NCBI GenBank assembly: GCA_002704665.1 | Contig: PAHB01000017.1 | Location: 1 to 24,533 of the forward strand | DNA from: Pseudomonadota bacterium | GTDB taxonomy: Bacteria > Pseudomonadota > Gammaproteobacteria > Burkholderiales > Eutrophovitaceae | DNA: 24,533 nt | Reading direction: 5' to 3' | In this document: positions 1 to 8,332 of the stretch, piece after piece | How the letters are laid out: each line of letters opens with the position of its first letter | Position numbering within the stretch: the stretch's first letter is position 1 | Program-made: the position numbers and the translations under genes | The notes under the pieces: generated by a model | Told to the model about the DNA's origin: nothing | The model's database searches: none | Seen by the model: only the letters and a program-made list of their open reading frames with translations

Positions 1-10
1 AGAAAAATTT

Positions 11-760
11 TCAATACGTTGCTCTTCCTCCTGATAGGTCAAAAACTCCTCCTGTGGTGAAAGAGCAGTCTTCTGTACAGAGCCAGCATACCATCGATGC
101 AATTTCCTCAACCAATCCGAGTCTTCCCATCGGTATTTTAGAGACCATATAGTCAATGTGTTGTTCAGATACTTGCTCGAGAATAGGCGTTTTAACTACA
201 GCAGGAGTTACACAATTTACAGTAATTCCTTTTTTAGCTACTTCTTTGCCTATCGATTTTGTCAGTGATATCACGCCAGCTTTTGAGGATGAATATGCGC
301 TGGCATTAGGGTTGCCTTCTTTGCCAGCAATGGATGCAATATTAACAATTCTTCCGTATTTATTATTTTCCATGTGCGGGATCAGTGTTTTGCAGGTGTA
401 AAAAGCACCATTCAGATTGATATTATGAACTTTTAGCCATTCTTCAACACGGTAGTTGGCAACGGTTTCATTTTCACCGGCAATCCCAGCACAGTTTACT
501 AGTCCGTCAATATTTGGAAATATCTTTTTTGTAGATTCGAAAGCTTTTTCAACATTTGCGAAATTTGCCACATCAACTTTTTCAGTATGCACATCCACAC
601 CGGTGATATTTTTGGCAATGCCTGCCATAGCTATTTCATTTAAATCCCAAATCGCGACATTCGCGCCAGATTGGGACAGCCGATTCACGACAGCTAAGCC
701 AATTCCTGATGCTCCTCCGGTAACGATTACCGTTCGCCCTTTCATATCGAGTTTATTCAT
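11..760 (-). CDS. SDR-family NAD(P)-dependent oxidoreductase (FabG-like)
   Basis: A classical short-chain dehydrogenase of 249 aa, the usual length for the family. The cofactor-binding TGGASGIG is at residues 14-21. An Asp at residue 39, after the second beta strand, suggests preference for NAD over NADP. The NNAG-type motif reads NCAG at 89-92. The full catalytic tetrad is present: Asn115, Ser143, Tyr156, Lys160 (YSSSK). The protein should be cytosolic and oxidise an alcohol or reduce a ketone; the substrate cannot be read from sequence. The start ATG follows a GGGGAG ribosome-binding site. The gene lies about 100 bp downstream of coxG on the same strand, so it may be read through from the cox accessory operon or have its own promoter. 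Family assignment is firm; the physiological role is unknown. Confidence 0.93.
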   Translation of the reverse strand: MNKLDMKGRTVIVTGGASGIGLAVVNRLSQSGANVAIWDLNEIAMAGIAKNITGVDVHTEKVDVANFANVEKAFESTKKIFPNIDGLVNCAGIAGENETVANYRVEEWLKVHNINLNGAFYTCKTLIPHMENNKYGRIVNIASIAGKEGNPNASAYSSSKAGVISLTKSIGKEVAKKGITVNCVTPAVVKTPILEQVSEQHIDYMVSKIPMGRLGLVEEIASMVCWLCTEDCSFTTGGVFDLSGGRATY

Positions 761-861
761 TATTCTCCCCTAAATTGAGACTTGTCCGATTATTCTATAA
801 TAATATTTTAATAGATCAGACGGAAAAGTGTTACCTACCGCTACTTTTCAATAAATCCATG

Positions 862-1416
862 TCAAGCCCAGGACGAATACAGCAAAATCAACGCCAGTAC
901 AACTAATGCCCAAAAAACCAAAGAGCTGGTCTGACTTCCGTCGATTTTCTCATCATTTTCGTCTGACGGAGCCGGCTTTTTATGAACGCTATTTTTGAAT
1001 TTAGCAAAAAAATCTGTAGCCATTTTTTTGGCGACACCATCGATTAGCCTGGCACCGACTTGAGCCAGTTTGCCTCCCACTGAGGCTTCTGCAGTATACT
1101 TAAGTAGTGTCTTGGAATTTTCTTCAATCAGTTTTACCTCAGCGCTTCCCTTCCCAAATCCAGCAACTCCTCCTGACCCATTAAAGTCTATGGTGTAGGC
1201 ATTCGGTGGATCTAAGTCTTTCAATTTCAATTTCCCATTGAATTTAGCTTTCACCGGTCCGACGCTTGCTGTCATTGTGAGGACAAACTCAGTGCTATTC
1301 AGTTTTTCAATTTTCGAGCATCCAGCGATACATTCTTTTAAAATCTCCGGGTTATTTAAGGCTTCCCAAACAGTGTTTTTTGATGCATCTATTTCTTCTT
1401 CGCCCTCTAGGTGCAT
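862..1416 (-). CDS. coxG: CoxG-like SRPBCC protein with C-terminal membrane anchor
   Basis: A 184-aa carbon monoxide dehydrogenase subunit G homologue. Residues 1 to about 145 match the SRPBCC/CoxG fold: an N-terminal LEGEEEIDASKNTVWEALNN, then the PEILKECIAGC segment, and a Gly-rich GSGGVAGFGKGSAEV stretch. A linker with charged residues leads to one hydrophobic segment at about 165-183 that ends the protein, so it should be a tail-anchored membrane protein. Recent work on mycobacterial CO dehydrogenase describes CoxG as a quinone-handling partner that links the Mo enzyme to the membrane. A similar role here is inference. It begins 2 nt after the coxE stop codon, so the two are probably co-transcribed and translationally coupled. 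The order coxD-coxE-coxG is typical of Mo-hydroxylase accessory genes. Confidence 0.88.
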   Translation of the reverse strand: MHLEGEEEIDASKNTVWEALNNPEILKECIAGCSKIEKLNSTEFVLTMTASVGPVKAKFNGKLKLKDLDPPNAYTIDFNGSGGVAGFGKGSAEVKLIEENSKTLLKYTAEASVGGKLAQVGARLIDGVAKKMATDFFAKFKNSVHKKPAPSDENDEKIDGSQTSSLVFWALVVLALILLYSSWA

Positions 1417-1418
1417 TA

Positions 1419-2591
1419 TTATCTCCCCATAATTTTTTTCGCGATCAGCGCATCTGATACCGATTGTAAGCTTTTTAGGTTATGTACTGGCAAAAAAACA
1501 TCAGCAAATGGTCTGATAATTTTTGAACCACTCGAAATTGGTTCGAAACTGTCATACCGTAGTAAAGGGTTTAGCCATATAATTTTTTCACATGATCTTC
1601 TCAATCTCTCCATCGGTTTTTTTAGATCTTGACCAGCATCGCTATCCAAGCCATCACTCACCAATATTATCGTAGAGTTTTGGGTTTTGACTCTCCTGGA
1701 CCACTTGACATTGAATTCACTGATTACAAAACCAATTCTCGTGCCAGAACCCCAATCGAGGCTTAATCGAGATATTTTTTCTAATGCGAGATTTATATCA
1801 TGGTGTCTAAGTTGGCGAGACACGTTAGCGAGATTCGTGCCAAAAAGAAACGCCGAAACGCTAGCGTGTTTTTGTACTACGGCATGAAGGAAGTGTAGCA
1901 AAATAGTGGAGTAAGTTTTCATAGATCCTGAAATGTCACATAGCATTATTATCGTAGGTTCTGAAGTTTTTTTTGAAGTCGTATTCCACCGAATAATTTC
2001 GCCGTTAGTCTTAATGCTTTTTTTTATACTTTCTTTAACATCGATTTTATTCCCAGTGGGATTTTTTTTCCATCTTCGTGTTTTTACTGGTTTATCAATT
2101 AACGTCATTTTTGCAATTATATCTTTTGCGATTTTTAACTCTTCTTGTGACAATTTTTGAAAATCTTTTTTTTGAATAGATGTTATTGTGGATGCTAACA
2201 GTGGAGTATTGGAATTTCTATTAATCTGGTTTGGAGGGTTAGTGGTCGGTGTAATTTGTATGTTATCTCGTTTCTTGTTTCTTTTTTTGTCTGTTTTTTG
2301 GGATTCTGATTTGATGCTATTTTCATCACTCTCAGCTAAATCCTTTGGCATTTTTATTTGCTTCCAAAACAAATGAAAGAGATTTTTGAAAATGCCTATA
2401 TGATCTCTTTTAGTAACGAGAATGGTTAATAGAATTTCGCACAAGTCGTCTAGCGAATTTAAAGGAGTATCTTGAATTGCCTTAACCGCGATGATTGATC
2501 GATCGATTCCTACTGGAATCCCAGCTCGGCGAACAAGGTTACAAAAAAGGAGGATATTATTGATAAAAATGTCGAACTCGTTTTTTGACAT
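1419..2591 (-). CDS. coxE: CoxE-like VWA-domain protein
   Basis: A 390-aa protein of the CoxE/VWA family. The N-terminal part (about 1-85) is helical and contains the NLVRRAGIPVG segment seen in the family. A low-complexity Lys/Asn/Ser/Thr-rich linker spans about 85-135. The VWA domain (about 212-385) has a MIDAS site: DISGS at 219-223, Thr284 in GSGT, and Asp313 in VSDG. In Afipia (Oligotropha) carboxidovorans, CoxE works with the AAA+ protein CoxD to mature the Mo centre of CO dehydrogenase. The MoxR-type gene directly upstream (15-nt gap) supports the same pairing here. The client is presumably the Mo hydroxylase encoded at 6997-10794. The linker is AT-rich and probably fast-evolving. Confidence 0.88.
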   Translation of the reverse strand: MSKNEFDIFINNILLFCNLVRRAGIPVGIDRSIIAVKAIQDTPLNSLDDLCEILLTILVTKRDHIGIFKNLFHLFWKQIKMPKDLAESDENSIKSESQKTDKKRNKKRDNIQITPTTNPPNQINRNSNTPLLASTITSIQKKDFQKLSQEELKIAKDIIAKMTLIDKPVKTRRWKKNPTGNKIDVKESIKKSIKTNGEIIRWNTTSKKTSEPTIIMLCDISGSMKTYSTILLHFLHAVVQKHASVSAFLFGTNLANVSRQLRHHDINLALEKISRLSLDWGSGTRIGFVISEFNVKWSRRVKTQNSTIILVSDGLDSDAGQDLKKPMERLRRSCEKIIWLNPLLRYDSFEPISSGSKIIRPFADVFLPVHNLKSLQSVSDALIAKKIMGR

Positions 2592-2606
2592 TTTGAATAT
2601 CCCAAA

Positions 2607-3476
2607 TTATTTGTTTGAAGTTAGAATTTTATCAATGTCATCTTGATACTTGAGTAGGACTCCTAATGTGCTTTCGATTACGCTAGGAGATAGCTCAGTT
2701 TGACTTAAAACCTGTAGAGCTTTGGCCCAATCTAAAGTTTCCGCTGTGCCAGGTTTTTTAAATACATTTTCGTTTCTTAAAACTTGCACATGCTCTACTA
2801 TTTGTTCGGCAAGTTTGTTGTTTATATCCCCTATTTTTCTTTTTAAAATATCTAATTCTCGGGCGAAGTCTGGATAGCTCACCCAATGATAAAGGCATCT
2901 CCGCTTTACTGCGTCATGTATTTCCCTGGTTCGGTTAGAAGTTATAACCACTATGGGTGGGACATCTGCTTTCACAGTTCCCATTTCCGGTATTGTAATT
3001 TGAAAGTCGGAGAGTATTTCAAGTAGAAAAGCTTCAAACGGTTCATCTGAACGATCGAGCTCATCGATTAACAGAACAGGCGGTTGGCCAGTGGGGTTAT
3101 GCTCCAAAGCTCGAAGCAGTGGCCTTTTAATAAGAAATTTGTCACCAAAGATTTCTTCCTCTACAACGTTATTCTTTTTTATTTGACCGTTTGATTCATG
3201 TAAGCGTATTTCTAATATTTGTCGGGGATAATTCCATTCATAAGCAGCCGAGGACATATCGAGGCCTTCGTAACATTGAAGGCGAATTAACTCGGTTCCT
3301 AGAACTTTTGCTAATACTTTTGCAATTTCTGTTTTACCTACCCCGGCTTCTCCCTCTAAAAATAGAGGTTTTTTCATTTTTAGTGACAGAAACACTGCAG
3401 TAGCTAAAGACCGGTCAACAATATAATCTTCTTGTGCTAGCATTTTAATTGTATTTTCAATCGAATCAGGAATCAC
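2607..3476 (-). CDS. coxD: CoxD-like MoxR-family AAA+ ATPase
   Basis: A 289-aa MoxR-type AAA+ ATPase of normal length. Walker A is GEAGVGKT at 42-49, Walker B is VLLIDELD at 134-141, sensor 1 is TSN at about 179-181, and a KRRC segment near 191-194 supplies the arginine-finger region. CoxD of carboxidotrophs is a membrane-associated chaperone needed for sulfuration of the Mo centre of CO dehydrogenase, and MoxR proteins usually partner a VWA protein. The partner here is coxE, immediately downstream. The gene follows the MDR reductase gene by about 29 nt in the same leftward operon. No CoxF homologue is present in the window, so the accessory set is D-E-G only. Confidence 0.9.
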   Translation of the reverse strand: MIPDSIENTIKMLAQEDYIVDRSLATAVFLSLKMKKPLFLEGEAGVGKTEIAKVLAKVLGTELIRLQCYEGLDMSSAAYEWNYPRQILEIRLHESNGQIKKNNVVEEEIFGDKFLIKRPLLRALEHNPTGQPPVLLIDELDRSDEPFEAFLLEILSDFQITIPEMGTVKADVPPIVVITSNRTREIHDAVKRRCLYHWVSYPDFARELDILKRKIGDINNKLAEQIVEHVQVLRNENVFKKPGTAETLDWAKALQVLSQTELSPSVIESTLGVLLKYQDDIDKILTSNK

Positions 3477-3505
3477 TTTTAATTCACCATTTTTGAAAAA
3501 CTATT

Positions 3506-4504
3506 TTATTGAATTTTTACCAGCTGTTTGCCAAGGTTTTTGCCTTTTAGCATTCCTATAAAAGCGCTCGGAGCGTTCTCAATACCCTCCGTGATAGTTT
3601 CGCGATACTTTATTTTTCCGATTGATACCCAGTGCACCAGATTTCTTAAAGCTTTTTGATACAAATCGCTCCTGTCAGTGACAATGAACCCCTGCATTTT
3701 AATGCGGTTAATCAAAATTGATCGAATCATTTTCATCCCATAGGGCTCTGTTTCATTGTACCCAGATATAAGTCCACATAATGCGATTCTGGAAAATGGG
3801 TTTAGAACATGCATTACCGTATCCATAATCTCACCGCCGACATTTTCAAAGGAGCAATCTACTCCATCTGGGCACGCTAGCTTGAGGTTTTCCAAAAGCT
3901 TGTTAGCCTTATAATCTACACAGGCATCGTATCCGATTTCCTCTTTGGCGTAATTACATTTATCGGGACCTCCCGCTATTCCCACTACTCTGCATCCGGA
4001 AATTTTAGCCAACTGCGCTACCACACTTCCCACAGCTCCGGTCGCGGCGGATACCAATACAGTTTCTCCTGGTTTCGGCTGGCATATTTCAAGAAGTCCT
4101 ATCCAAGCTGTGGCGCCAGGCATCCCGCAGACTCCCAAATAATTTTGGATCGGTACCAACGTTGGGTCTATCTTAGAAACCCCTTCACCATTTGATTTAG
4201 AGAACGATTGCCATCCGAGACGCCCAACCACATATTGACCTTCCGTAAATTCAGGGTTCTTCGATTTAATTACTTTTCCCACTGTTCCCCCGGCCATGAC
4301 TTCTCCGATCTCTACAGGCTTTGCATAGGATTTTCCATCAACCATCCTACCTCTCATGTACGGATCAAGTGAAAGCCAATTGTTTTTGACAACAAATTCA
4401 CCTTCATCCGGTTCCGGAATTTGAGACTCAATGATCTTGAAATCCGACGTTTGAACCCATCCATTAGGTCTGGAGGCTAAAAGCACTTGTTTATTTTTTT
4501 CCAT
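3506..4504 (-). CDS. Zinc-independent NADP-dependent MDR reductase (PTGR/CurA-like)
   Basis: A 332-aa medium-chain dehydrogenase/reductase of the leukotriene B4 12-hydroxydehydrogenase / prostaglandin reductase / CurA type. The diagnostic LSLDPYMRGRM is at 45-54, and the Rossmann motif AATGAVGSVVAQLAK begins at 153. There is no zinc-ligand Cys/His pattern. Family members reduce activated C=C bonds of alpha,beta-unsaturated ketones or aldehydes using NADPH. The gene sits between the isomerase gene (19-nt gap) and coxD (29-nt gap), so it is probably part of the same mRNA. That context suggests a reductive step in breakdown of an unsaturated intermediate, which is inference. Confidence 0.9.
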   Translation of the reverse strand: MEKNKQVLLASRPNGWVQTSDFKIIESQIPEPDEGEFVVKNNWLSLDPYMRGRMVDGKSYAKPVEIGEVMAGGTVGKVIKSKNPEFTEGQYVVGRLGWQSFSKSNGEGVSKIDPTLVPIQNYLGVCGMPGATAWIGLLEICQPKPGETVLVSAATGAVGSVVAQLAKISGCRVVGIAGGPDKCNYAKEEIGYDACVDYKANKLLENLKLACPDGVDCSFENVGGEIMDTVMHVLNPFSRIALCGLISGYNETEPYGMKMIRSILINRIKMQGFIVTDRSDLYQKALRNLVHWVSIGKIKYRETITEGIENAPSAFIGMLKGKNLGKQLVKIQ

Positions 4505-4523
4505 GTAAAGCCTTTTTAAAAAA

Positions 4524-5126
4524 TCATTTGTGGCTATTATCCATTGCCTCTGCTAAAAAATCCAAGCGATCCTGACCAAAAAACATCTCGTCTCGGTAGA
4601 AAAAGGTTGGTGCACCAAAAACGCCTCGATCAACGGCAGTGTCTGAATTTGCTTTTAATTTGTCTTTAACTGCTTGGTTACTTACAAGGGCAAAAACCGC
4701 TTTTGCGTCTATGTCAGCATCTTCTAGTACCTTCTTTACGTGATCTATCTCACCGAGATTTATCTCGTGCGTCCAAAATGCTTTGTAAATAGCGTCAACA
4801 TATCTGAGAAACAAATCAGGGGACTCCATTTGTATACCAACAGCGGCCCTCATCAGTGAGATTGTATTGATTGGGAAATACGGATTAGCCTTAAAGGTAA
4901 CTCCATACTTTCGGGCCCACTTGGCGATATCATTTCTCATCCACTTGCCTTTCGCTGGAACGAAGGCTGGACTTTGATTTCCGCTCGCTTTATGAACACC
5001 TCCCAACAAGATCGGAGTCCATAAAATCTCAATTTTTCTCTGTGATGCTATATTGGGCAGTTGAGTGTAGGCTAAATATGCTGTGGGACTGCCGAAATCA
5101 AAAAGAAACTCTACTTTGTGATTCAT
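4524..5126 (-). CDS. 2-hydroxychromene-2-carboxylate isomerase family (DsbA-like, kappa-GST type)
   Basis: A 200-aa thioredoxin-fold protein of the NahD/kappa-class GST family. The N-terminal FDFGSPTAYLAY (9-20) carries the Ser that activates glutathione in this family. The WTPILLGG segment near 36-43 and a C-terminal FGAPTFF near 170 (with the conserved cis-Pro) agree. NahD catalyses glutathione-dependent isomerisation of 2-hydroxychromene-2-carboxylate in naphthalene breakdown, but many family members have other or unknown substrates, and no naphthalene dioxygenase genes are present here. It is the first gene of the leftward operon and is divergent from the SDR at 5228. Confidence 0.9.
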   Translation of the reverse strand: MNHKVEFLFDFGSPTAYLAYTQLPNIASQRKIEILWTPILLGGVHKASGNQSPAFVPAKGKWMRNDIAKWARKYGVTFKANPYFPINTISLMRAAVGIQMESPDLFLRYVDAIYKAFWTHEINLGEIDHVKKVLEDADIDAKAVFALVSNQAVKDKLKANSDTAVDRGVFGAPTFFYRDEMFFGQDRLDFLAEAMDNSHK

Positions 5127-5174
5127 TGTGTATTCCTTTAATGAAATGGATATTAATACCTAAAATTGCTATTG

Positions 5175-5193
5175 TTGTAAGCATAGATTGTAA
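5175..5193. repeat. Direct repeat TTGTAA-N7-TTGTAA in a divergent intergenic region
   Basis: Two identical TTGTAA hexamers at 5175-5180 and 5188-5193, 13 bp start to start, lie in the 101-bp region between the divergent isomerase and SDR genes. The spacing and position are what half-sites of a shared regulator might look like. No transcription-factor gene is nearby, and short AT-rich hexamers recur by chance, so this is only a weak candidate. Confidence 0.2.
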
Positions 5194-5227
5194 CGTAAGC
5201 GGCGTCTTTAGGTGAAATGGAGCGGAT

Positions 5228-5935
5228 ATGGATAAACCAGTTTGTTTAATAACAGGAGCAGGTGCAGGAACCGGCGCAGCCGTAGCGAAAAGATTCTCTC
5301 AGGGTGGGTATCAAATTGCCATGCTGGCCAGGGATAAAACGCGTCTCAATGGCCTTGAAAAAGAAATCGACGGAGCTTGCGGGTACCAATGTGATGTCGC
5401 TGAAATCAAAGAGTTTCAAGAAGTTTTAGAAATGGTCAGAGTCACACAAGGACCAGCCTCTGTCGCGGTGCACAATGCCGTAGCAGGACGTCCATTCGCC
5501 ACCGTATTAGATGCGACTCCAGAAATTTTTGAAAAACAGTTCCGGGTTAATGCTACAGCGTTGATGGTTTTAGCTCAAAGTGTTGCCCCGGGGATGATTG
5601 AAGCTAAAAAAGGTGCAATTTTAGTGACCGGCAATACAGCAGCTTGGCGGGGTAAGGCCAGCTATTCCATGTTTGCCCCGACAAAGGCGGCTCAAAGAAT
5701 ACTGGCCGAAGCGATGGCGAGAGACTTGGGCCCGCAAGGAATTCACGTTGCACATTTTACTATCGATGCGGCGATCGATACCCCTTGGACTCGTCCGGAG
5801 TTTTTTCCGGATGCGCCTGATGATTTTTTTGCAAAGCCAAAGGATATAGCCGACACAATGTATTATGTGGCTCACCAAGAGCCATCGGCTTGGACGTTCA
5901 GTTTAGATTTACGGCCGGCTTCGGAAAAGTGGTAG
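5228..5935 (+). CDS. SDR-family protein lacking the catalytic Tyr and Ser
   Basis: A 235-aa Rossmann-fold protein of the SDR superfamily. The glycine motif TGAGAGTG is at 9-16. The NAG motif is changed to HNAVAG (82-87), and Asn109 is kept. The catalytic YxxxK reads FAPTK, with Phe149 in place of Tyr and Lys153 kept. The usual Ser position, about 13 residues earlier, is Asn136 or Thr137. The downstream GPQGIHVAHFTIDAAID segment resembles a recognised atypical SDR group in proteobacteria that naturally has Phe at this site, so this is not a sequencing error. A normal oxidoreductase mechanism looks unlikely unless Tyr146 substitutes. The start ATG follows a GGAG box. It leads a short rightward operon with the next two genes. 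Confidence 0.88.
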   Translation: MDKPVCLITGAGAGTGAAVAKRFSQGGYQIAMLARDKTRLNGLEKEIDGACGYQCDVAEIKEFQEVLEMVRVTQGPASVAVHNAVAGRPFATVLDATPEIFEKQFRVNATALMVLAQSVAPGMIEAKKGAILVTGNTAAWRGKASYSMFAPTKAAQRILAEAMARDLGPQGIHVAHFTIDAAIDTPWTRPEFFPDAPDDFFAKPKDIADTMYYVAHQEPSAWTFSLDLRPASEKW

Positions 5936-5960
5936 AAAAAAGTATAAAACGGAGAAAAAA

Positions 5961-6248
5961 ATGAAAGTTATAGTTGTTGCAACACGAAAATCAGATGCCT
6001 CCCAAGATGAAATCGCGCCGTATTTGGGCCCGGAATCAGATCACGTACTAGCTATGATAAAGCAAGATGTGGTTCGCGAGGTATATAGTCGCTCAGATGG
6101 AAAAGGGGCTGTTGTTATACTTGAGTGCGACGATGAAGCGCACGCCAAAGAAATCGTTTCTCAGTTTCCCCTGGCGAAGGCAGGTTTGTTAGAAGCCGAG
6201 TATTATGGTGCCAAGCCTTATCGTGGAATTGTTCAACATGTAAAATGA
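5961..6248 (+). CDS. Small protein, possibly dimeric alpha/beta-barrel (YCII / muconolactone-isomerase-like)
   Basis: A 95-aa soluble protein. The pattern is an MKVIVVATR beta strand, helix, strand, an acidic EHAKEIVSQFP-like helix, and a C-terminal GLLEAEYYGAKPYRGI strand region. This recalls ferredoxin-like alpha/beta-barrel proteins such as YCII or muconolactone isomerase relatives. I see no catalytic motif. The gene starts 25 nt after the SDR stop with a GGAG ribosome-binding site and is followed closely by the GST gene. It is therefore probably a small pathway enzyme or binding protein of the same operon. The family call is tentative. Confidence 0.7.
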   Translation: MKVIVVATRKSDASQDEIAPYLGPESDHVLAMIKQDVVREVYSRSDGKGAVVILECDDEAHAKEIVSQFPLAKAGLLEAEYYGAKPYRGIVQHVK

Positions 6249-6285
6249 GTACCCATACTTTATTGGTCTAACCTTGGAGGAAAAA

Positions 6286-6957
6286 GTGCTGAAATTCTAT
6301 TATACTGCTACGTCACCTTTTGCGAGGAAGGTTCGAATATTACTTGCAGAAATGAAACTTGCGCATGAAGGCGTAGATGTGAGCCCTGGAGATGCCGCGC
6401 AAGTTGTGGAAAAATTGAAAGCTGAAAAAAGTCTTTTTGGCGATGAGTACGAAGAGCTTGTTCCCAGCTTGAGAGTTCCTGCGATTCAGGATGGTGGCCA
6501 GTTGATTTTTGAATCCAACGCTATTATGACGTACCTATACCAAAAGGGAACAAGCATCAGCTCGGAATCTGTTGAAATTCCACTTGCGCCAACTGTAATT
6601 AGACCAGACCATGTTTGGCTTGATACGATGATTTTAACAACAATTGATATACTAATGGACAGTATCATCAATGTTGCGCAAATTAGTCGGTTTGGAGTTG
6701 ACCCAAAGTCAAACTCTTATCTGATAAGGCAGGCGAAAAGGGCACAGTCGTGTCTAGATTGGCTGGAAGCCCGGGTTTCTCCAAAGGGATTTTATCCCGG
6801 TTTTTTCTCTGTCGCTGACATAAACATGATTTGTGCGCTACAGATGTTCGACGCTAGAGGGTCAGTTAATTGGAGAGGCAGAAGCAATCTTGAATCTATG
6901 CTGAGCTGCCATGAGTCTCGTGCGTCGATTAAAGACCATCCTGTACAGCTGCTTTGA
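6286..6957 (+). CDS. Glutathione S-transferase family protein
   Basis: A cytosolic GST-fold protein of 223 aa. The N-terminal thioredoxin domain has YYTATSPFARKVR, which carries the Ser/Thr glutathione-activating region, then VPAIQ with the conserved cis-Pro and ESNAI, the SNAIL-type glutathione-binding turn. The helical C-terminal domain includes FSVADINMICAL. I place the start at the GTG at 6286 because GGAGG at 6276-6280 sits 5 nt upstream; a TTG at 6274 would add four residues and overlap that ribosome-binding site. The substrate is unknown. With the kappa-GST-like isomerase and the SDRs nearby, it suggests glutathione-dependent breakdown or detoxification of an organic compound. Confidence 0.88.
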   Translation: MLKFYYTATSPFARKVRILLAEMKLAHEGVDVSPGDAAQVVEKLKAEKSLFGDEYEELVPSLRVPAIQDGGQLIFESNAIMTYLYQKGTSISSESVEIPLAPTVIRPDHVWLDTMILTTIDILMDSIINVAQISRFGVDPKSNSYLIRQAKRAQSCLDWLEARVSPKGFYPGFFSVADINMICALQMFDARGSVNWRGRSNLESMLSCHESRASIKDHPVQLL

Positions 6958-6996
6958 AAGTCATGAAAATGGTTTAGGGAGAGTTAGTTTTGAGTG

Positions 6997-7800
6997 TCAG
7001 ATTTGACTACAGCAATCAGATACCGCTCTTTGCGCCATCACTTTGACTAAATGGGCTCGATAGGCAGCTCCCGCATGCATGTCTTCGATTAAATCCGCGG
7101 TCGGTACGGTGAGCTTCGATAAGGAGTCTTTTGAGAAATCATTGCTAAGAGCTTGTTCAAATTTTTCTAGTCGAAACACGCTATTTCCCGCTCCCGTTAC
7201 GGCGACTCTAACATCGCTTCCATAGTCTGCGACCATGACGCCAACGATTGCGTACCGTGATGCTGGATTTTTAAATTTCACATATGCTGACCTAATGGGT
7301 ATCGGAAAGCTTATGCTGACAATGATTTCTTCAGAGTTTAAACATGTTTCATACATTCCCGTAAAAAAATCATCTCCCCTAATTTCTCTTGAGTTGGTAA
7401 AAATTTTAGCTCCTAACCCCACGATTGCTGCCGGATAATCCGCGGCAGGATCGTTGTTTGCGACAGATCCTCCAATTGTGCCTTGATTTCGAACCATTTG
7501 GTCCCCGATCTGGCTGGCCATATAGGAGAGGCTAGGGATATTGTTTTGTATAATTTCGGATTTAGAAACCTGCGTGTGGGTTTTCATTGCGCCAATAATA
7601 ATACCCTTGTCCGTTTTAGAAATAGTTGCAAGTTCTTCAATGTCAGAAAGGTCTACAATGTCGGTAGGGCTTGCAAGCCTTAATTTCATTGTCGCTATTA
7701 GAGTTTGTCCTCCAGCAAGAACTTTCGCATCATCCGCATTTTGAAGGATATTCACGGCCTCAGTAATATTTTTTGGTTTGTGGTACGCAAAGTTATACAT
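6997..7800 (-). CDS. coxM: CoxM-like FAD-binding medium subunit of a molybdenum hydroxylase
   Basis: A 267-aa FAD-binding subunit of the xanthine dehydrogenase / CO dehydrogenase family, close to the usual 270-290 aa. The two flavin-binding signatures are AGGQTL at 29-34 and TIGGS at 108-112, followed by NNDPAAD at 115-121. It would pass electrons from the CoxS iron-sulfur clusters to an acceptor. It ends convergently with the GST gene, and coxS lies directly upstream with an 11-nt gap, so coxS-coxM form a leftward pair. CoxL is not on this mRNA, which is unusual. The name is by homology; the complex may not oxidise CO. Confidence 0.92.
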   Translation of the reverse strand: MYNFAYHKPKNITEAVNILQNADDAKVLAGGQTLIATMKLRLASPTDIVDLSDIEELATISKTDKGIIIGAMKTHTQVSKSEIIQNNIPSLSYMASQIGDQMVRNQGTIGGSVANNDPAADYPAAIVGLGAKIFTNSREIRGDDFFTGMYETCLNSEEIIVSISFPIPIRSAYVKFKNPASRYAIVGVMVADYGSDVRVAVTGAGNSVFRLEKFEQALSNDFSKDSLSKLTVPTADLIEDMHAGAAYRAHLVKVMAQRAVSDCCSQI

Positions 7801-7811
7801 TGATTTTTCCG

Positions 7812-8291
7812 TTATCCCTTATTCTGCATGGCCTTGGCCCCTGCCTTAATCGCCTCTACAATGTTGTGGTATCCCGTACATCTACACAAATTTCCCTCTA
7901 ACCCTTCCCTAATAGAGGCATCGGAGGGGTCGTTGTCATTTTTGATGATTTGGAGAGCACTCATGATCATTCCCGGGGTGCAAAAACCGCATTGAAGACC
8001 ATGGTGATTTTTAAAAGCCTGCTGCATCGGATGCATATCTTTGTCATCTGTCGTCAATCCCTCTATCGTAGTGATTTTGGTTCCATCAGCTTGGGCAGCT
8101 AAAATATTACATGATTTGATGGCCTTCCCATTTATATGTATTGTGCATGCCCCGCATTGCGCGGTGTCACAACCAATGTGCGTGCCAGTTAGTTTCAGTG
8201 CATCTCTCAAGAAATCAACAAGTAACACATTTGCGTTTACTTTTGAGGTTTGTTTTTTTCCATTTATTTCAATGGACAAGGATATAGACAT
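7812..8291 (-). CDS. coxS: CoxS-like [2Fe-2S] small subunit of a molybdenum hydroxylase
   Basis: A 159-aa two-cluster iron-sulfur subunit. The plant-ferredoxin-like cluster has Cys41, Cys46, Cys49 and Cys61 (GCDTAQCGACT). The second, helical domain has Cys101, Cys104, Cys136 and Cys138 (QCGFCTPGM and LCRCTGYHN). All eight ligands are present. I start at the Met giving MSISLSIEING; the open frame extends 21 codons further upstream, but that extension is unlike the family, and a GGGGCG box precedes the chosen start. It carries electrons from the Mo site in CoxL to FAD in CoxM. It is divergent from coxL across a 187-bp intergenic region. Confidence 0.93.
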   Translation of the reverse strand: MSISLSIEINGKKQTSKVNANVLLVDFLRDALKLTGTHIGCDTAQCGACTIHINGKAIKSCNILAAQADGTKITTIEGLTTDDKDMHPMQQAFKNHHGLQCGFCTPGMIMSALQIIKNDNDPSDASIREGLEGNLCRCTGYHNIVEAIKAGAKAMQNKG

Positions 8292-8332
8292 TTTTTCGCC
8301 CCATTTAGATAATGTTCTGCTTTTACCAGTAG

